Positions 1 to 31,588 of a stretch of DNA of 64,000 nt are shown piece by piece; the stretch's first letter is position 1, and each line of letters starts with the position of its first letter. This DNA is from Aradus depressus (Eukaryota > Arthropoda > Insecta > Hemiptera > Aradidae): positions 54,577,213 through 54,641,212 of the forward strand of contig OY759215.1 of the NCBI GenBank assembly GCA_963662175.1. Direction: 5' to 3'. Both the position numbers and the translations under genes were made by a program. A model generated the notes under the pieces. That model saw only the letters and a program-made list of their open reading frames with translations. It had not been told where the DNA came from and made no database searches.

Positions 1-107
1 TCAAGAGTCACTTACAAACTGACAGAATTGGTTGACAGGGTAGAAGGTACAGTTAAGGAGGGGGGTTTTTAGGTAACCAATTCTATCAGTTTATAAGTGA
101 CTCTTGA
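1..107. repeat. Foldback element with 33-bp arms
   Basis: Bases 1-33 and 75-107 are inverted repeats matching at 31 of 33 positions around a 41-base loop. It may be a small MITE cut by the window edge. Confidence 0.7.
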
Positions 108-19896
<19,789 letters not shown>

Positions 19897-19971
19897 TGGG
19901 CCCCAAGCCAGCCCTCAGATACAACTGTCCACACGGCACCCACCCCCAGTCCCCTGTCCCAGCTAAACTGA
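19897..19971 (-). promoter_or_regulatory. Candidate initiator and leader upstream of exon 1
   Basis: The minus strand reads TAGTCAGTTTAG, a full match to the insect initiator TCAKTY, with +1 at 19969 and a 73-nt leader before the ATG. No DPE match is found at +28. A hairpin-ended repeat begins about 100 bp upstream (20069). Confidence 0.35.
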
Positions 19972-20068
19972 CTAGTCTAGTCTCTAGCAACAATGTTTGT
20001 CCGCCTTTCCAACCTCTCCTTGGCTCCTCTTCACTTAGCACGTGTTCCGTCCACTTCCATTTGTATTT

Positions 20069-20162
20069 ATCCCCCTGCTATACATAGTATAAGGGAAGTT
20101 ATGAAGTCGGTCAGAAACTCGATGTTGGGTTTTCACAAGAATTTTATTTTTTTTGATCCTGA
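20069..20162 (+). repeat. Hairpin-ended repeat, 5' fragment
   Basis: CCCCTGCTATACATAGTATAAGGG start hairpin (worn) and about 70 bp of body, ending where the Jockey remnant begins. Confidence 0.65.
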
Positions 20163-21389
20163 ATAAGATATACATCTTATCCAGTCCTTACCTACCAGAA
20201 AATCCCCAGGGTATGACTTCATCACTTGTAAAATAATTTGAAATCTTCTCCATAAAACCGTTCTCTTCCTTACATAAATTTATAATTGTGTCCCGAACAG
20301 CCTACGTTTTTGCTCTATGGAAATATCTAACTATAATCATTTTCCCTACACTTGGGAAGCCCCCCTGCATTCCAAGTTTCTATCGTTCCATAAGCTTATT
20401 AACTATCTTCTCAAAAATCATAGAAAAGACAGTCCTCAAAAAGATATATCCAATCCTTGAATCTAAACACACCATTCCTTACTACCAAGAGATAGAGTAC
20501 AGGGTGCCTTTCTGGACGTGGAGCTGGCTTTCGACCTGGTGGTCTTCTCTTCAAGCTGAAGCCCCCTTTTTTCACACATTAACTTATTTTTATCTACCCG
20601 ATCGCTTCTTCCAGTTCCAGTGTCACAGTGGAAAATAAGAATTAATAAACAGAAGTGCAGCCACATTACTTTCATTTTCAGACACCAATCCTTTCCTACA
20701 GTTTTCCGTCTCCGGTCAAGTTCGCTATCTTGGGTTCTATCTAGTCCGAATACTGACTTGAAATCTCCACACACTACTGAAAAGTAGAACTGAACCAACG
20801 GTTTGGGCAGCTCTATTGGCTACTAAACAGAAAAACAAGACTTTCTGTTGAGAATAAATTTATATGTAAATTATAAGACAATAATAAGACCCTTATGGAC
20901 ATACGGACTTGAATTAAGGGGTTATTCTAAGCAATCTAACATAAGCGTATCCAATCCTTCTAATCCAAAGTCCCAAGAATAATTGTCGAAGTGCCCTTTC
21001 TATGATTCTAATTTCACCCTCCTTAATGACCTTTAAATTCCTTTTGTCAACAACGACATCAAGTCCCGTTTACTAAACTTCCATTCAAAAGTTTCCTTCC
21101 ACAAACAACCTTTCCCAACCTCGCCATCCCAATGCTATCTTGACAAAACTCCCCGAAGACTGGTCGAGAGACCTGTTAGCTATTATTTAGAGAGAGCTGG
21201 CACTGTAATCACATTAAGCTCTTCCTGTCCCTCACGGTCTGCCACCACTGCAGGTCAGAAAGAAATGATATAGGGGATCATCCGGGCTATTGTGGTCTCC
21301 TCCATCACCGTCATCAAATGTATTATGTTTTTTTTTTTACCCATTGTAAACATGCCCAATAAAGTTGTAAATTAAAAAAAAAAAAAAAT
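20163..21389 (+). mobile_element. Decayed Jockey-type LINE
   Basis: Frameshifted reverse transcriptase: RKSPGYDFIT then SFYRSISLLTIFSKIIEKTV (the SYRPISLL motif), ILESKHTIPYYQE, and later the C-terminal landmarks YLGFYL, KTIIRPLWTYGLEL and VNNDIKSRLLNFHSKVSFHK. It ends AATAAAGTTGTAAATT plus an A-tail (21374-21389). No TSD was found. Several stops show it is dead. Confidence 0.85.
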
Positions 21390-21845
21390 CTCACCACTTT
21401 GCTGTGGAGACATTTTTTCGAAGTGTACAGACCAGAATCCGACATGCCTCTCTTGTTTAATAATAAAACTGTGACATAAATATGTGGCTCTCTGCCAGTT
21501 TTTATAAAACGTGACATAATACTGCAGCTAATGGGTAAGGGTTCGATCAGTTTGGACAATGGTCACTTTTTTCAATGTGTTATATTTCATTTTTAATTAT
21601 TGTGTTATTTCAATACTCGGTAATTTTCTTTGAAGAAAGTATGTTTAAAAGGATGAGGGACATAGTTGAAAAGGTCCTCATGTACATTTAAAGCTTTAAA
21701 CAAATAGGGAATATTATATATCCTGTATTGAGCTCTGTCCCGTCAATAAAGATTATCAATATTATTCTATTTGTATTCCATGTATTGATGGGATTAAAAA
21801 AAAAAAAGATTTTTTTTTGTTCTTTACATTGAGGATTAGAAATAA

Positions 21846-21958
21846 AATACTTCGGTGATTCACCAATGTACTGTCCCAGTACAAATTAATCAATTACATT
21901 TTCGATCTCTCTCCAAAGCCAATCGACAGTTCGGGCTAAAACTCAATATTTGACGAAT
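21846..21958 (-). repeat. Hairpin-ended repeat, 3' fragment
   Basis: Contains CTTCGGTGATTCACCAATGTAC and the CCAATCGACAG segment typical of the family end. Confidence 0.6.
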
Positions 21959-22300
21959 TATCGGTTGCTGTGATCGACTAGGAGCCACCGGGGCAACCGG
22001 CCTGAGCCTCCCGGTGGCGGCACGGTAAGGAATTCCCCACGGATTTTGCTGCTCTCTTCTTCAACAAACTTCCTCCAGCTTTCCTTCTTCGCGGCCTCGA
22101 CTCTCCTACCATGAGCCTTACTAAGCTGCCGGTACTCCTCCATCCGTATCACCCTCTGAGGTGGGTTTTGGCTGGCTCTTCCTCCTGGCACGATACACGG
22201 CCCTCTTGGCGAGGGACAGGTCCTCGCTCCACCAGGGTATCTTCTTAATCTGGTTGACCTTCTTGGGGATGGTCTCATCAGCAGCTCGAAGTAACTCCCC
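21959..22300 (-). mobile_element. R1-type LINE ORF2 fragment
   Basis: In three minus-strand frames: ADETIPKKVNQIKKIPWWSE and DLSLAKRAVYRARRKSQ, then MEEYRQLSKAHGRRVEAAKK and ESWRKFVEEES, then NPWGIPYRAATGRLRP. This is the linker between the endonuclease and reverse transcriptase of R1-like elements. Two frameshifts make it nonfunctional. Confidence 0.8.
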
Positions 22301-22589
22301 CTATACTACATATAACTGTGGAAGTACAATATATCTTAATTATGGGCCCAAAGGGATGAGTTGTGACTAAATAAGGAGAGGCGATTTGAAGGTCAATTAA
22401 ACCATTTGAATCAAGACCTCGGATTCCTCCCATTTATAATTCCTAGTGCACCGTATCATATCGCGCTATAAATGTTAAACGCAATGTTATGAAAAAAGTG
22501 AACGATGAGTTCAAACTGTTAAAATTCTCTTAATTATTAATACACTACAAAATAATTGAAGGTAATTCGCCCAAATTAAATTGCAGATG

Positions 22590-22800
22590 TGTGGTCGCAT
22601 ACAGATTTGGTTGAAAATCAATAGATGTCTCACTCGAACATATCATCACATCTGCAGTTATAAGTGTTTTTGAGTTAAGCCCCCCCCCCCCCCCCCACCC
22701 TCTATTCCCCCTCCCCTTTCGCCAATTCGGTTGAAAATCAATATTGTCGTTCTTAACGGGGTTCTGGACACACACATAATCGTTAATGATCATCGTCACA
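22590..22800 (-). repeat. Hairpin-ended repeat, internal fragment
   Basis: Units with ATTTGGTTGAAAATCAATAG and GAGTTAAGCCCC. It includes an expanded C tract at 22681-22697. Confidence 0.6.
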
Positions 22801-22997
22801 TCCGAACAAAACAATAAAGTTTCATGGTTGAACTATGAAACCCTTAAAATATATTTTATTATTATAACATTGGTTTTTGTTTGATATAAATCTATAAATA
22901 AATAAAATTGCTGTTGTTGGAATAATTGTTTTATTTCATGTTATTCAAAAATGAACTCTTCAACGGTTGATCGTATTTTCTTGAAATTTCACAAATA

Positions 22998-23309
22998 CAG
23001 TAGAGTCCCGCTAATCCGAACACTGATTCCGGACATCCGATTAATTCGGATGATCATTTTAAAAAAAACTAATTAAAATTTAATAAACTAAAAATTTAAT
23101 TTAGGGAGCGGTAAGTACGAAAATAATTCAAAGAGAGGGTTTGACGACTTACTCAGTTGGCTATGATGGAAAAGTGCCGACAAAAAAGACGGCGCGCTAA
23201 ATATAATATTTTAAAAAAATTTAAAATATTTATCATGTGCATTTTACAGCAAATTCCGTTTAATCCGGACTTTCGCGCCCATCTAGTCCGGATTAGCGGG
23301 ATTCTACTG
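22998..23309. mobile_element. pogo/Tigger-like MITE with TA TSD
   Basis: 312 bp bounded by CAGTAGAGTCCCGCTAATCC and its reverse complement ending GGATTAGCGGGATTCTACTG. TA dinucleotides flank both ends (22996-22997 and 23310-23311). The TIR is the pogo/Tigger type of the Tc1/mariner superfamily. It has no transposase frame, so it depended on a relative elsewhere. Confidence 0.88.
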
Positions 23310-25025
23310 TAGCATCTTTTCCAGTTCAGTAACAAAGGCTATGTGAAATTTCCAAATTGAGAATGGGAAAAGAGGAGGGGGTTGTGGGGAGTCCGAAAAA
23401 GAAAATTACTGCTCTTTAACGCTTCATTACATTTTCATAATATTTCCCCATTTTCATCCTAATAAACCCTGTTATAGTTACTAACCGGACAGATAACGTT
23501 ACTAACATGTTTTAAAGTTATTAAACGGGCAAATCAATTATAAAAAATAATTATAAAAATTCAAAAATCACATTTTCTGAAATTTTTGCTGTTTATTTCT
23601 GAAGTGTATGGGTCATACTGTCTTGAGAATGCAGGCTAAACGATGAACGGCCAGACATGGATGCCAAAATTATTACCAATATAATTTCAATTTACATTTC
23701 AAAAGTATTTTTATTTTAAACACGCTGAGACTTTTTATCTATAAATGAACTTTTTATTTCGTAAGTGAACAAATGATTCCAAATCTTGGCATTTGGAATC
23801 TGTCCAAATCAGAACTGGACTGTGTCCACCAGGAGTTTTTGTATTGTTCGATTTAAAAATACACACCTTTAAGTGTCGGTTTAGATCAAAACAATTTAAT
23901 CTAGGACATACTAATTTTATCAGACATTCACCTCCATATAAAAACTAATATTTTGAAGTAATTTTAACCAAACATTCCCTTCTTTGACATTCGAAAACAA
24001 AAAAAAAAGTTCCATTCCAGACATAGAATACATTCCCTCTATTCACATTAAAACATTATTAAAATACACCATGAGATAACTTTTTTTTGGTATTTATTTA
24101 ATCAAAGCCACAACTATACAAGCAAATTGCACAACCGGCAAGCTGCCACATATACATAGAAAAAAAGATAATAGGTAAGAAAAAAAAAAAAAACATGAAC
24201 GGCTTGAGATAGGAAATACTGCGGTGAACCCTCATGGCATCACTTCATAAAATGAGACCTCTAAGCTAAAATCTCTTTAACCTTCTTGGAGGATTGTGTT
24301 TATTTGGATATAAAATTTTCCAAACTTGCCGAATTGTGTGCAAAATAAATGTTAGTGTAGAAACGTTGGTAACTGGGTAGAATTGGGCCGGCTGAGCGAA
24401 AGGTCATGTTACCAACCCAATCAACTTATCTAAAAGATCTCAACCAACCCCCTACCCCATGGGCAGAGGATAACAGTTCCAACGTGCCAATTCAGCTTAT
24501 TTAAATCTCTCACGTTATCAACCGTACAGTTTGAAATAAAAAATATACATATATTATTTACGATGTCAATGAAGGAATGTAAAAACAGAGGGAAATCGAA
24601 AGTAATTTAGGAACTAATATAAGCTATGTGTTGAAATAATCTGAAAAAATTCTTGATTGCATATAAGCAGAAATATAAAGCAACAATACAGTTTAGTTTT
24701 TTTTTTGAAGCAATTGAGCAAGATAGTAGTTGAAAGATCATCAAAAATAGTTCACAAAAACGTTTTACTGAATGTTTAAATTCCGTTGCTAAGGAGATAG
24801 CCATTCTATAGAGTATTCCCCAATGGTCATATGTCACCATGCCGGACTGGAAGGGAATTAGCGCAAAACTATATGTTTAGAATAATTTTGATGTTCTGAT
24901 TAGTGTTCGCGTCGCGCCAAAAATAAAATAGTCTTTTGCATAGTTAAACGGGGTATCAATTTAAAGGATTTATAAAGTACATAACGGAATTTCGGTTTGT
25001 AGAATCCTTGCGTCATTTTAGGTTT
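23310..25025. other. Intergenic, nothing recognised
   Basis: AT-rich sequence between the two host genes. Open frames such as 24607-24840 (minus) show no family features. Confidence 0.4.
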
Positions 25026-25029
25026 AGTG

Positions 25030-25292
25030 AGGACTAAAGTTCCTGGCAGGAATGATATTCGGAAGAAACAAAACGACGCATAACAAATTTCAGCGAAAGC
25101 GGCCAAAGGAAAGTTGGGGATCAAACGAGGGGCTATCAAACGACTAATTCAAAAACCCTAATAACTTTCAATGTGAAAAATGCATCATCATGTACTTTAG
25201 TATTATGATTCAGAAGTCCCTGAGTAAGAGATCTCTTGATTTTCAACCAAATCAGTAAGTTGGGTTCAGAGGGAGAGCGAAAACTAATTCGT
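25030..25292 (+). repeat. Hairpin-ended repeat, 3' half
   Basis: Carries the family segments AGCGGCCAAAGGAAAG, AACCCTAATAACTTTCAATG and GATTTTCAACCAAATCAGTA. The ends are missing. Confidence 0.6.
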
Positions 25293-26049
25293 TCTGGTTT
25301 TAAAACCTATAATTTAGAAACTCCTTCAATTTAGGAGTTAGCCTCTACCGTTGTGTACAAGAAAAATTCCTTTATCATTCAGACTAGCTTTTGTATAAAT
25401 TTCAAATTAAATTAATTTTACATGTGATTTGGGACACCCCATGTAATTATGTCTATGTTGTCAGTAACTATGCTTATTGAAACAATTTCATTGGATAGAT
25501 TGCATTAGATCTTTTATCATAATTCCTTTATGTCCCTCTTATTGGTGTTACTCCTTCATTAGCCATCGAAATTCGGGCCAACAATTTGTTTTCTTGCCGC
25601 TTTAAAAGTAACAACACAGTTCCCGTTAGTATTAACTCATTGTTTCAAATACTCAATTGAAAAGTTTAAATTCAAAAAATGTCTAAAAGTCAAAAACCCT
25701 CATTTACACACGAAAAAACGGAAGATTGCTTAATACTGCTAAAACAAATATTCTGTGAAACGTTATTGGTATTTAGACCTAATGGAATTCACACTTTTGA
25801 CTGTATATTGAACAATTATTGTAAATCTTAGCATGACTTTTGTGACAGCCTGTCAATGAGTTAATCAATAGTTTAATAGATACATAGTATTAACAATGAT
25901 CCTTAACCAATATACTAGTCATGATTATGCCAACCGGAAAATTTCATACTTAGCTTTCATTTTTATTTTCTTGACAGAGTTCCTCCACAGATATCCTCCT
26001 AACTTGGAATTACTTCTTGTTTAATATTTTCATACATTATTACACACTT
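25293..26049. other. Intergenic, nothing recognised
   Basis: AT-rich, no gene or known repeat seen. Confidence 0.4.
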
Positions 26050-26470
26050 CATTTTTACACTGGACAGACGACTGACATGAAACCCTCATACGTAATACAC
26101 TAAGCAAACGATTTAAAATGCATCTTCTGTATAGACATTCAAAATTACCATTAACACAATAGCAAAACTGCTACAAATTTCTACTAAAACCACTCTGTAT
26201 GTATGGCTCACTTTCAGAACATTCCACAATGATCTCATGATAAACACAGTAGAGGACACAATGCAGGACCTTTACAGACGTTTATAATCCCAAATTGCAA
26301 CCTCCCACTTCTTGAAAGAAAACCATCATAAACCATTCATTGTTTTTAAATACCCTGAGGAGCTACCGCTAGGTGGCCTTCCTCTCCACGCCTCTCAAGA
26401 CAACCACTATCTATCACGCTCTTTTGGTAGCTGGTTGTTGCGTTATAGAAACAGTTGAGAACAACTTTAA
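26050..26470 (+). mobile_element. Jockey-type LINE 3' end (copy 1)
   Basis: Worn C-terminal frames (TLSKRFKMHLLYRHSKLPLT, NDLM and TMQDLYRRL) followed by the family 3' UTR ending TAGCTGGTTGTTGCGTTATAG and an A-rich run. Sister pieces are at 29995-30675 and 46490-46975. Confidence 0.7.
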
Positions 26471-26479
26471 TAAGACAAA

Positions 26480-28268
26480 AAAAAATTTGTATTACTCCTG
26501 ATTAAATAAACTAATAGAAATAAAATACATTTATATTCATAAAAAATATTTATTTGTATAAATTTACTCTTAAATATATAAATGTATATATTAATGAGTA
26601 AATATAAATAATTTAATTTTTAATTTTTTTTATACATCATTTTATTTATTTATTTTCTATATTATATTTCACATATTGTGACCTAAGGATGGACGTAAGA
26701 ACGTCTCGAAATATCGTCATGGGGAGAGACTTTTGGAAGAATTTACAAAAAATATTTATTACAATTTAAAATATAATTAAACATTGTATTTAATGATATT
26801 ATTATTTTTATACTCACGTATTTTCTATTATTTATTTAATTAGATTTTTAAATTTTTTTTTCTATTAGGCGCATCGACTTGAGAGGCCATTAGCGCCAGC
26901 TCAACTATACACGTTGGGGTGACATATTGTGGCTAGGGCTATCTCCCTGGCTGATCTCAGGTGGCTCCACCTGTCAGAGTGGGAGGAGCATTCTGTACAC
27001 CGCACAAAGTTGTTTTTTACTGTTATTACTAGTCACATGTGTGTCCGACAGTAAGATTTAAAACTGTTTATGCATCTAATTTATAAGCTATTATGGGATA
27101 CACATTTTTATGACGTAGCCCATTACTATGTTATGATTTAACGGAAATATATATTATTATTATTCAGTATGGGCTAGCTTCTCCAACTCATACTGAGTAG
27201 CACCAGACACTAACATGAGGCCTTCAGTTGATCAGCTTCCGGAGAAACTCTTCAATGGTCAACAGACCAGTTTTCCGTTGTCTGTTCCGGACGAACCAGG
27301 GTGCGCTCACTATAGCTTGTTTTCGAATCATCAGTTAGTCATGCCACTACTAAGCCAAACAGGAGTCAGGCTATTTTCTTTTTAAAATGATATAACTGAG
27401 TAGATACCCTTCACTTTGTGATATAGAGACAGAGAGAGGTGTGGTGGGCTGTGTATGAAAGGATATGAATATAATGATATAAGGAGAGGTAAATAAAGAT
27501 CGACAAGAACCAAACGCATTGTCACAGCCATTAGATATGTTGTTGTTCAAAGCAGCTAAGAAGATTAAAATAAATAAAAAAAAAGAACTTGTCTAACTTT
27601 TATATTGTCTAAAGTGTGCCGATTTCAGCACGATGATCTTTTAAACTTTTTGTGGAATTAGACAATATAAAAGTTGAACAAGTGCGATGTTTTTATTTAT
27701 TGGTTTAGCTTTCCACTTTCCATCGACACAGATCGCAGAAATGTTTTCCTACATTATACATCTAATAAAAGAGGATCAAGGACCAATGTCTTTAATAGCA
27801 ATACACTTGAGGTTCCCCCACATGTTTTATTTATTTCATTAACATTTTTTTAGTTTTCAATTAATTTAATCGATATATAGTTTCATTTCTAAATAATTTC
27901 AAAAACATGGATTAAATATATAATAATGTACGTTCTTGTTAATTTTTGTTAATAAAAACATTTTAATGAAATAAATTAAACAAATGGGGGGCGCCACACA
28001 GTATTTTCATAATTTGTCTGTTATAAAACTTATTTTATACATTTCTAATATTATCCCAACATGAGATAGACCCGCAGAGGCTAGCATTTATTACTGCATT
28101 TAGGCTAATGAATGGGGCTTTTGTTGTCAAATAATAGGACTCGAATAATCGAGATACGTTAAGCTTTCTGAACTTGTGTTTTGGACAATGGGCATTGAGT
28201 AGAAGTCAAAACAACAACAATTAAACAGAAGAAATAAATAAAAAATAGAACAATATAGTGTAAATTTG
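26480..28268. other. Intergenic, with a 25-bp-arm hairpin
   Basis: Mostly AT-rich. 26870-27400 is somewhat less AT-rich but carries no recognised gene. Inverted arms at 27588-27612 and 27658-27682 match at 23 of 25 positions. Confidence 0.4.
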
Positions 28269-28697
28269 TTTATTTACATTATTAAACTCTTCAATCTTAA
28301 TCTTCATTTGTCTTTATTATATAAATAACTTCAAAGTATATACAAAAGTTAACAAAATCCACTACATACACTAATGCGGAATTTATCATTCAGTCTTCCC
28401 CGCTATATTGTAAGTACTTAATACTATTATCACTTAATTTATACTGATTATCAAGCAAGGCACTGGGTAGAAAAAAAGTGCTGCTATTCAATACAAGATG
28501 CATCACTTTTTTTAAATTCACTCTTAGTTTTCAGGGTGATCCTTACATTCTTAATACATTAGCTTCTTATAAAATACACACCACTAACTTAAAAATAATT
28601 TTACCTTCTCAAACTGGATCACAATATGTATCACTTTTAAGTAACATCCTCTTTCACATAAGTAAGTCTTTTTAACAATATCTGTAGAAAGGGCAGG
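28269..28697 (-). terminator. Transporter 3' UTR with two AATAAA signals
   Basis: Below the stop codon the minus strand carries AATAAA at 28318-28313 and again at 28274-28269, either of which could direct cleavage. No other gene signal is seen in this stretch. Confidence 0.5.
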
Positions 28698-29000
28698 CTA
28701 AGGAAGGGCATTTCCCTTCGGAACTTGTATCACTGATGGAGTTATGTTCTGTTGAGATTTGGATTTGCCCAAAGTTTTGGTTCTTCCACAGAAGTAGTCT
28801 TCAATTTCCTGCAATGTTCGCCCTTTGGTCTCTGGCAGGAAATAGTAGAAGAACAAGGTGCCCAGGAGTGATACGCCCCCGTAAAACCAAAAAGCCCCAT
28901 GTTTGCTGATTGCTAGCTGTAGCATAGGATAGGTCTTGACGACCAGAAATATGAAAAAGTGACCTGCGCAAGTCGTCATTCCTCCAATGATTCCTCTTAC
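28698..29000 (-). CDS. Transporter exon 9 (helices 11-12 and C tail)
   Basis: Acceptor TTTTCTACAG, then VRGIIGG, the last two helices, FLPETKGRTLQEIEDYF and a 40-residue polar tail to the TAG at 28698-28700. Confidence 0.95.
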   Translation of the reverse strand, partial: VRGIIGGMTTCAGHFFIFLVVKTYPMLQLAISKHGAFWFYGGVSLLGTLFFYYFLPETKGRTLQEIEDYFCGRTKTLGKSKSQQNITPSVIQVPKGNALP

Positions 29001-31514
29001 CTGTAGAAAAATTAAAAAAAAATCTTTATTAATAGTACCCTAACATTAGGTAGGAAATAAATCTATCAGCTCCTTAATTACCCTAATCATTCATCGGCAT
29101 AATTCCGATGGAATTAAGTACAATTATTTAAAAGGGGAAAACAAAAGTAAAAATAAAATGCATTAAAATAAATAAAAAATTAAAATTATTACTGAAGGGA
29201 GGGGGAGAAAATTCAACATAATATAAATTTTACTTTGTGTAATATCTTGTTGTGGAATATTTTAACACACTTTAAATCTTCCCAAATCGTAATAACGTGG
29301 AGTAAGGTCGTTATCGGGAAAATAATTTACAATTCTAAAAATTACATTGAAGAAGGTCACACCAAATATTGTATAAAGCTTCGCTTTGTTAACGTAAGAT
29401 CAACTATTTTAAACTCAATTATACTCTTCAAGAAATATGGAAGCATTAAAATTAAATGTACAGTGAGCGTGCTGATTGAACCTGTTTTTCCATACACTTC
29501 TGTTTCGTCCAATGAATCCGATGTGCCTTTTTTAACCTTCTTCCAAATTTAACCCTAGGTGCAATGGCATTAGTTTCAAAAATAAAAAAATAATGTTCTA
29601 TTATGTTTACTAACCTGCGTAGGATAAACTTCGCCGATCATTACCCAAGGAACGACGAGGTAGCCCATGACTGAGGCAGCAGTGAAGAGGAAGATTGTGG
29701 CTACAGGAAACCAGGTAGCCACAGGGGCGGCAAGCCCTGCGGTGAGATGCATGTAGGTGCCCAGGGCGACCATCGTCAGGCCACACCCAATACCTGCAAC
29801 AACATCCCACGTGTAGTTATAACTAATGTTACAGGTAGGTATAATGTCTGTACTGCATATAGCGTCCCGCCAAACTTCAGCGAGTGTTCCAGAACTCAGC
29901 TCTGAGCTCAGTGCCAAGAGAACAGTCGGATAGGTTCTTAAGTCCCATTGGGAAACATTAATTGAGATAATTTGGAAACAAAAAAAAACCTCACTTAAAC
30001 AAACACTGAGATACTCAGAACTTACACTGACATAGAACCCTCATACACGTCTCACCCGTAATACTCGACATAGAACCCTCATACACGTCTCACCCGTAAT
30101 ACCCGGCTTAAAATGCTTCATTTCCTACAGCACAGACACCCTAAGCTACCCTTAACACAAAAACGCAACTGCTACACATTTCTAATCAAACCACTCTGGA
30201 TATACGGCTCACAAATTAACGGTTCGGCAAAAACATCTAAACTAAAACGCCATCAGGTTTTCCAATCAAAACCCCCTTAGACTCATCACAAAATGAGCAC
30301 AAAATGTAAGCAGCATAACACTCCACAATGACCTTATGATAGAACACAGTACATGACTCAATTCAGGATCTTTACAGACATTTCCATAGCAAATTGCACA
30401 CTCACACGAATCATTACATACACGCACTTTATTCACCACATTTGCCACACCATCCTCCCAGGAGACTGAAGAGGAGGTGGGACCGTGACATACTTTAATC
30501 CCAAATTACAACCCCCGAAAAAATTCTCTCATAACCCTTTCATCACAAATATCATTTTTAAATTTCGTCCTGAGAAGCTTCCTCTGGCCTTCCGCTCTCA
30601 AGCCATTCATTCGCTCCAAGACCACACCCTCCTGATAGCTGGTTGTTGACCAACTTTCAAGTGAAACAAAATTACTCAGAGGTCAAATCTAGAACACGAC
30701 CCACATTTTGGGAAGCCAAAATATTTTAAGAACTCCTATAAACGCTTCATAAAAAATTACATCCGAAAAATCCTTAAATATTCAAGTTGAAGAAATAAAA
30801 CTTTTTGAATTTAAATCCTTAGTCTTCTTGTTAATGGTATAGGTAGATAGATAACTTTCGGTACAATTCGAAGACAGGAGGTGCTCTAGGTATAACTACA
30901 TAAAACCTTTGTTATCAATTAGTTTTTGGCAAGATGGGAGATATTAAGGTCTAAGAATTTAGCATCATTCAGCCGCCATCCAATATGCAAGATAATGACA
31001 AATAATATGGAATGAATGGAAGCCGTTTATACGGATCTGTTCCCCTCACTGTCAAATCTCCATTTACAATAAAGTTATTATTCTGCAATTGTTATAGTGA
31101 TGAACTTACTTGATATAAAGGTGAGAGGTCGCCTTCCGCACCTCCTCAGCATGATGCAGGACAAAATGGTGAAAGCTAGCCTCACAACCCCCAGCAGTAC
31201 TGTAGCAAGATACTTGTTCAGAGAGGCACCAGAATCCTAAAAAAACAATTATTACTATTATTTTAAAATTATAAACTGTGCCACTTGTTTCAAAATTAAA
31301 TTGTCCCCAGAAGAGCTGTCACCTGCTCACTAACTTCAAAATACCGAATTGAAAGGAGAACAATTTGCACTCCATTTAAAAAGTACACATTAAAGAGGCA
31401 TGTAAAATATGCTTGTAACAAATCATGACAAAATATGGTCAAATAGAGGCATTTAAAGGAATGAAGACTACAAGGGAAAAAGAAATTATAATATATTGTG
31501 GGTGACAAAATGAG

Positions 31515-31588
<74 letters not shown>

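Noticed and set aside
29235..29552. 105-codon plus-strand frame in transporter intron 8
   Set aside because: Composition and lack of domains fit chance in AT-rich intron; no splice sites or neighbours support it.
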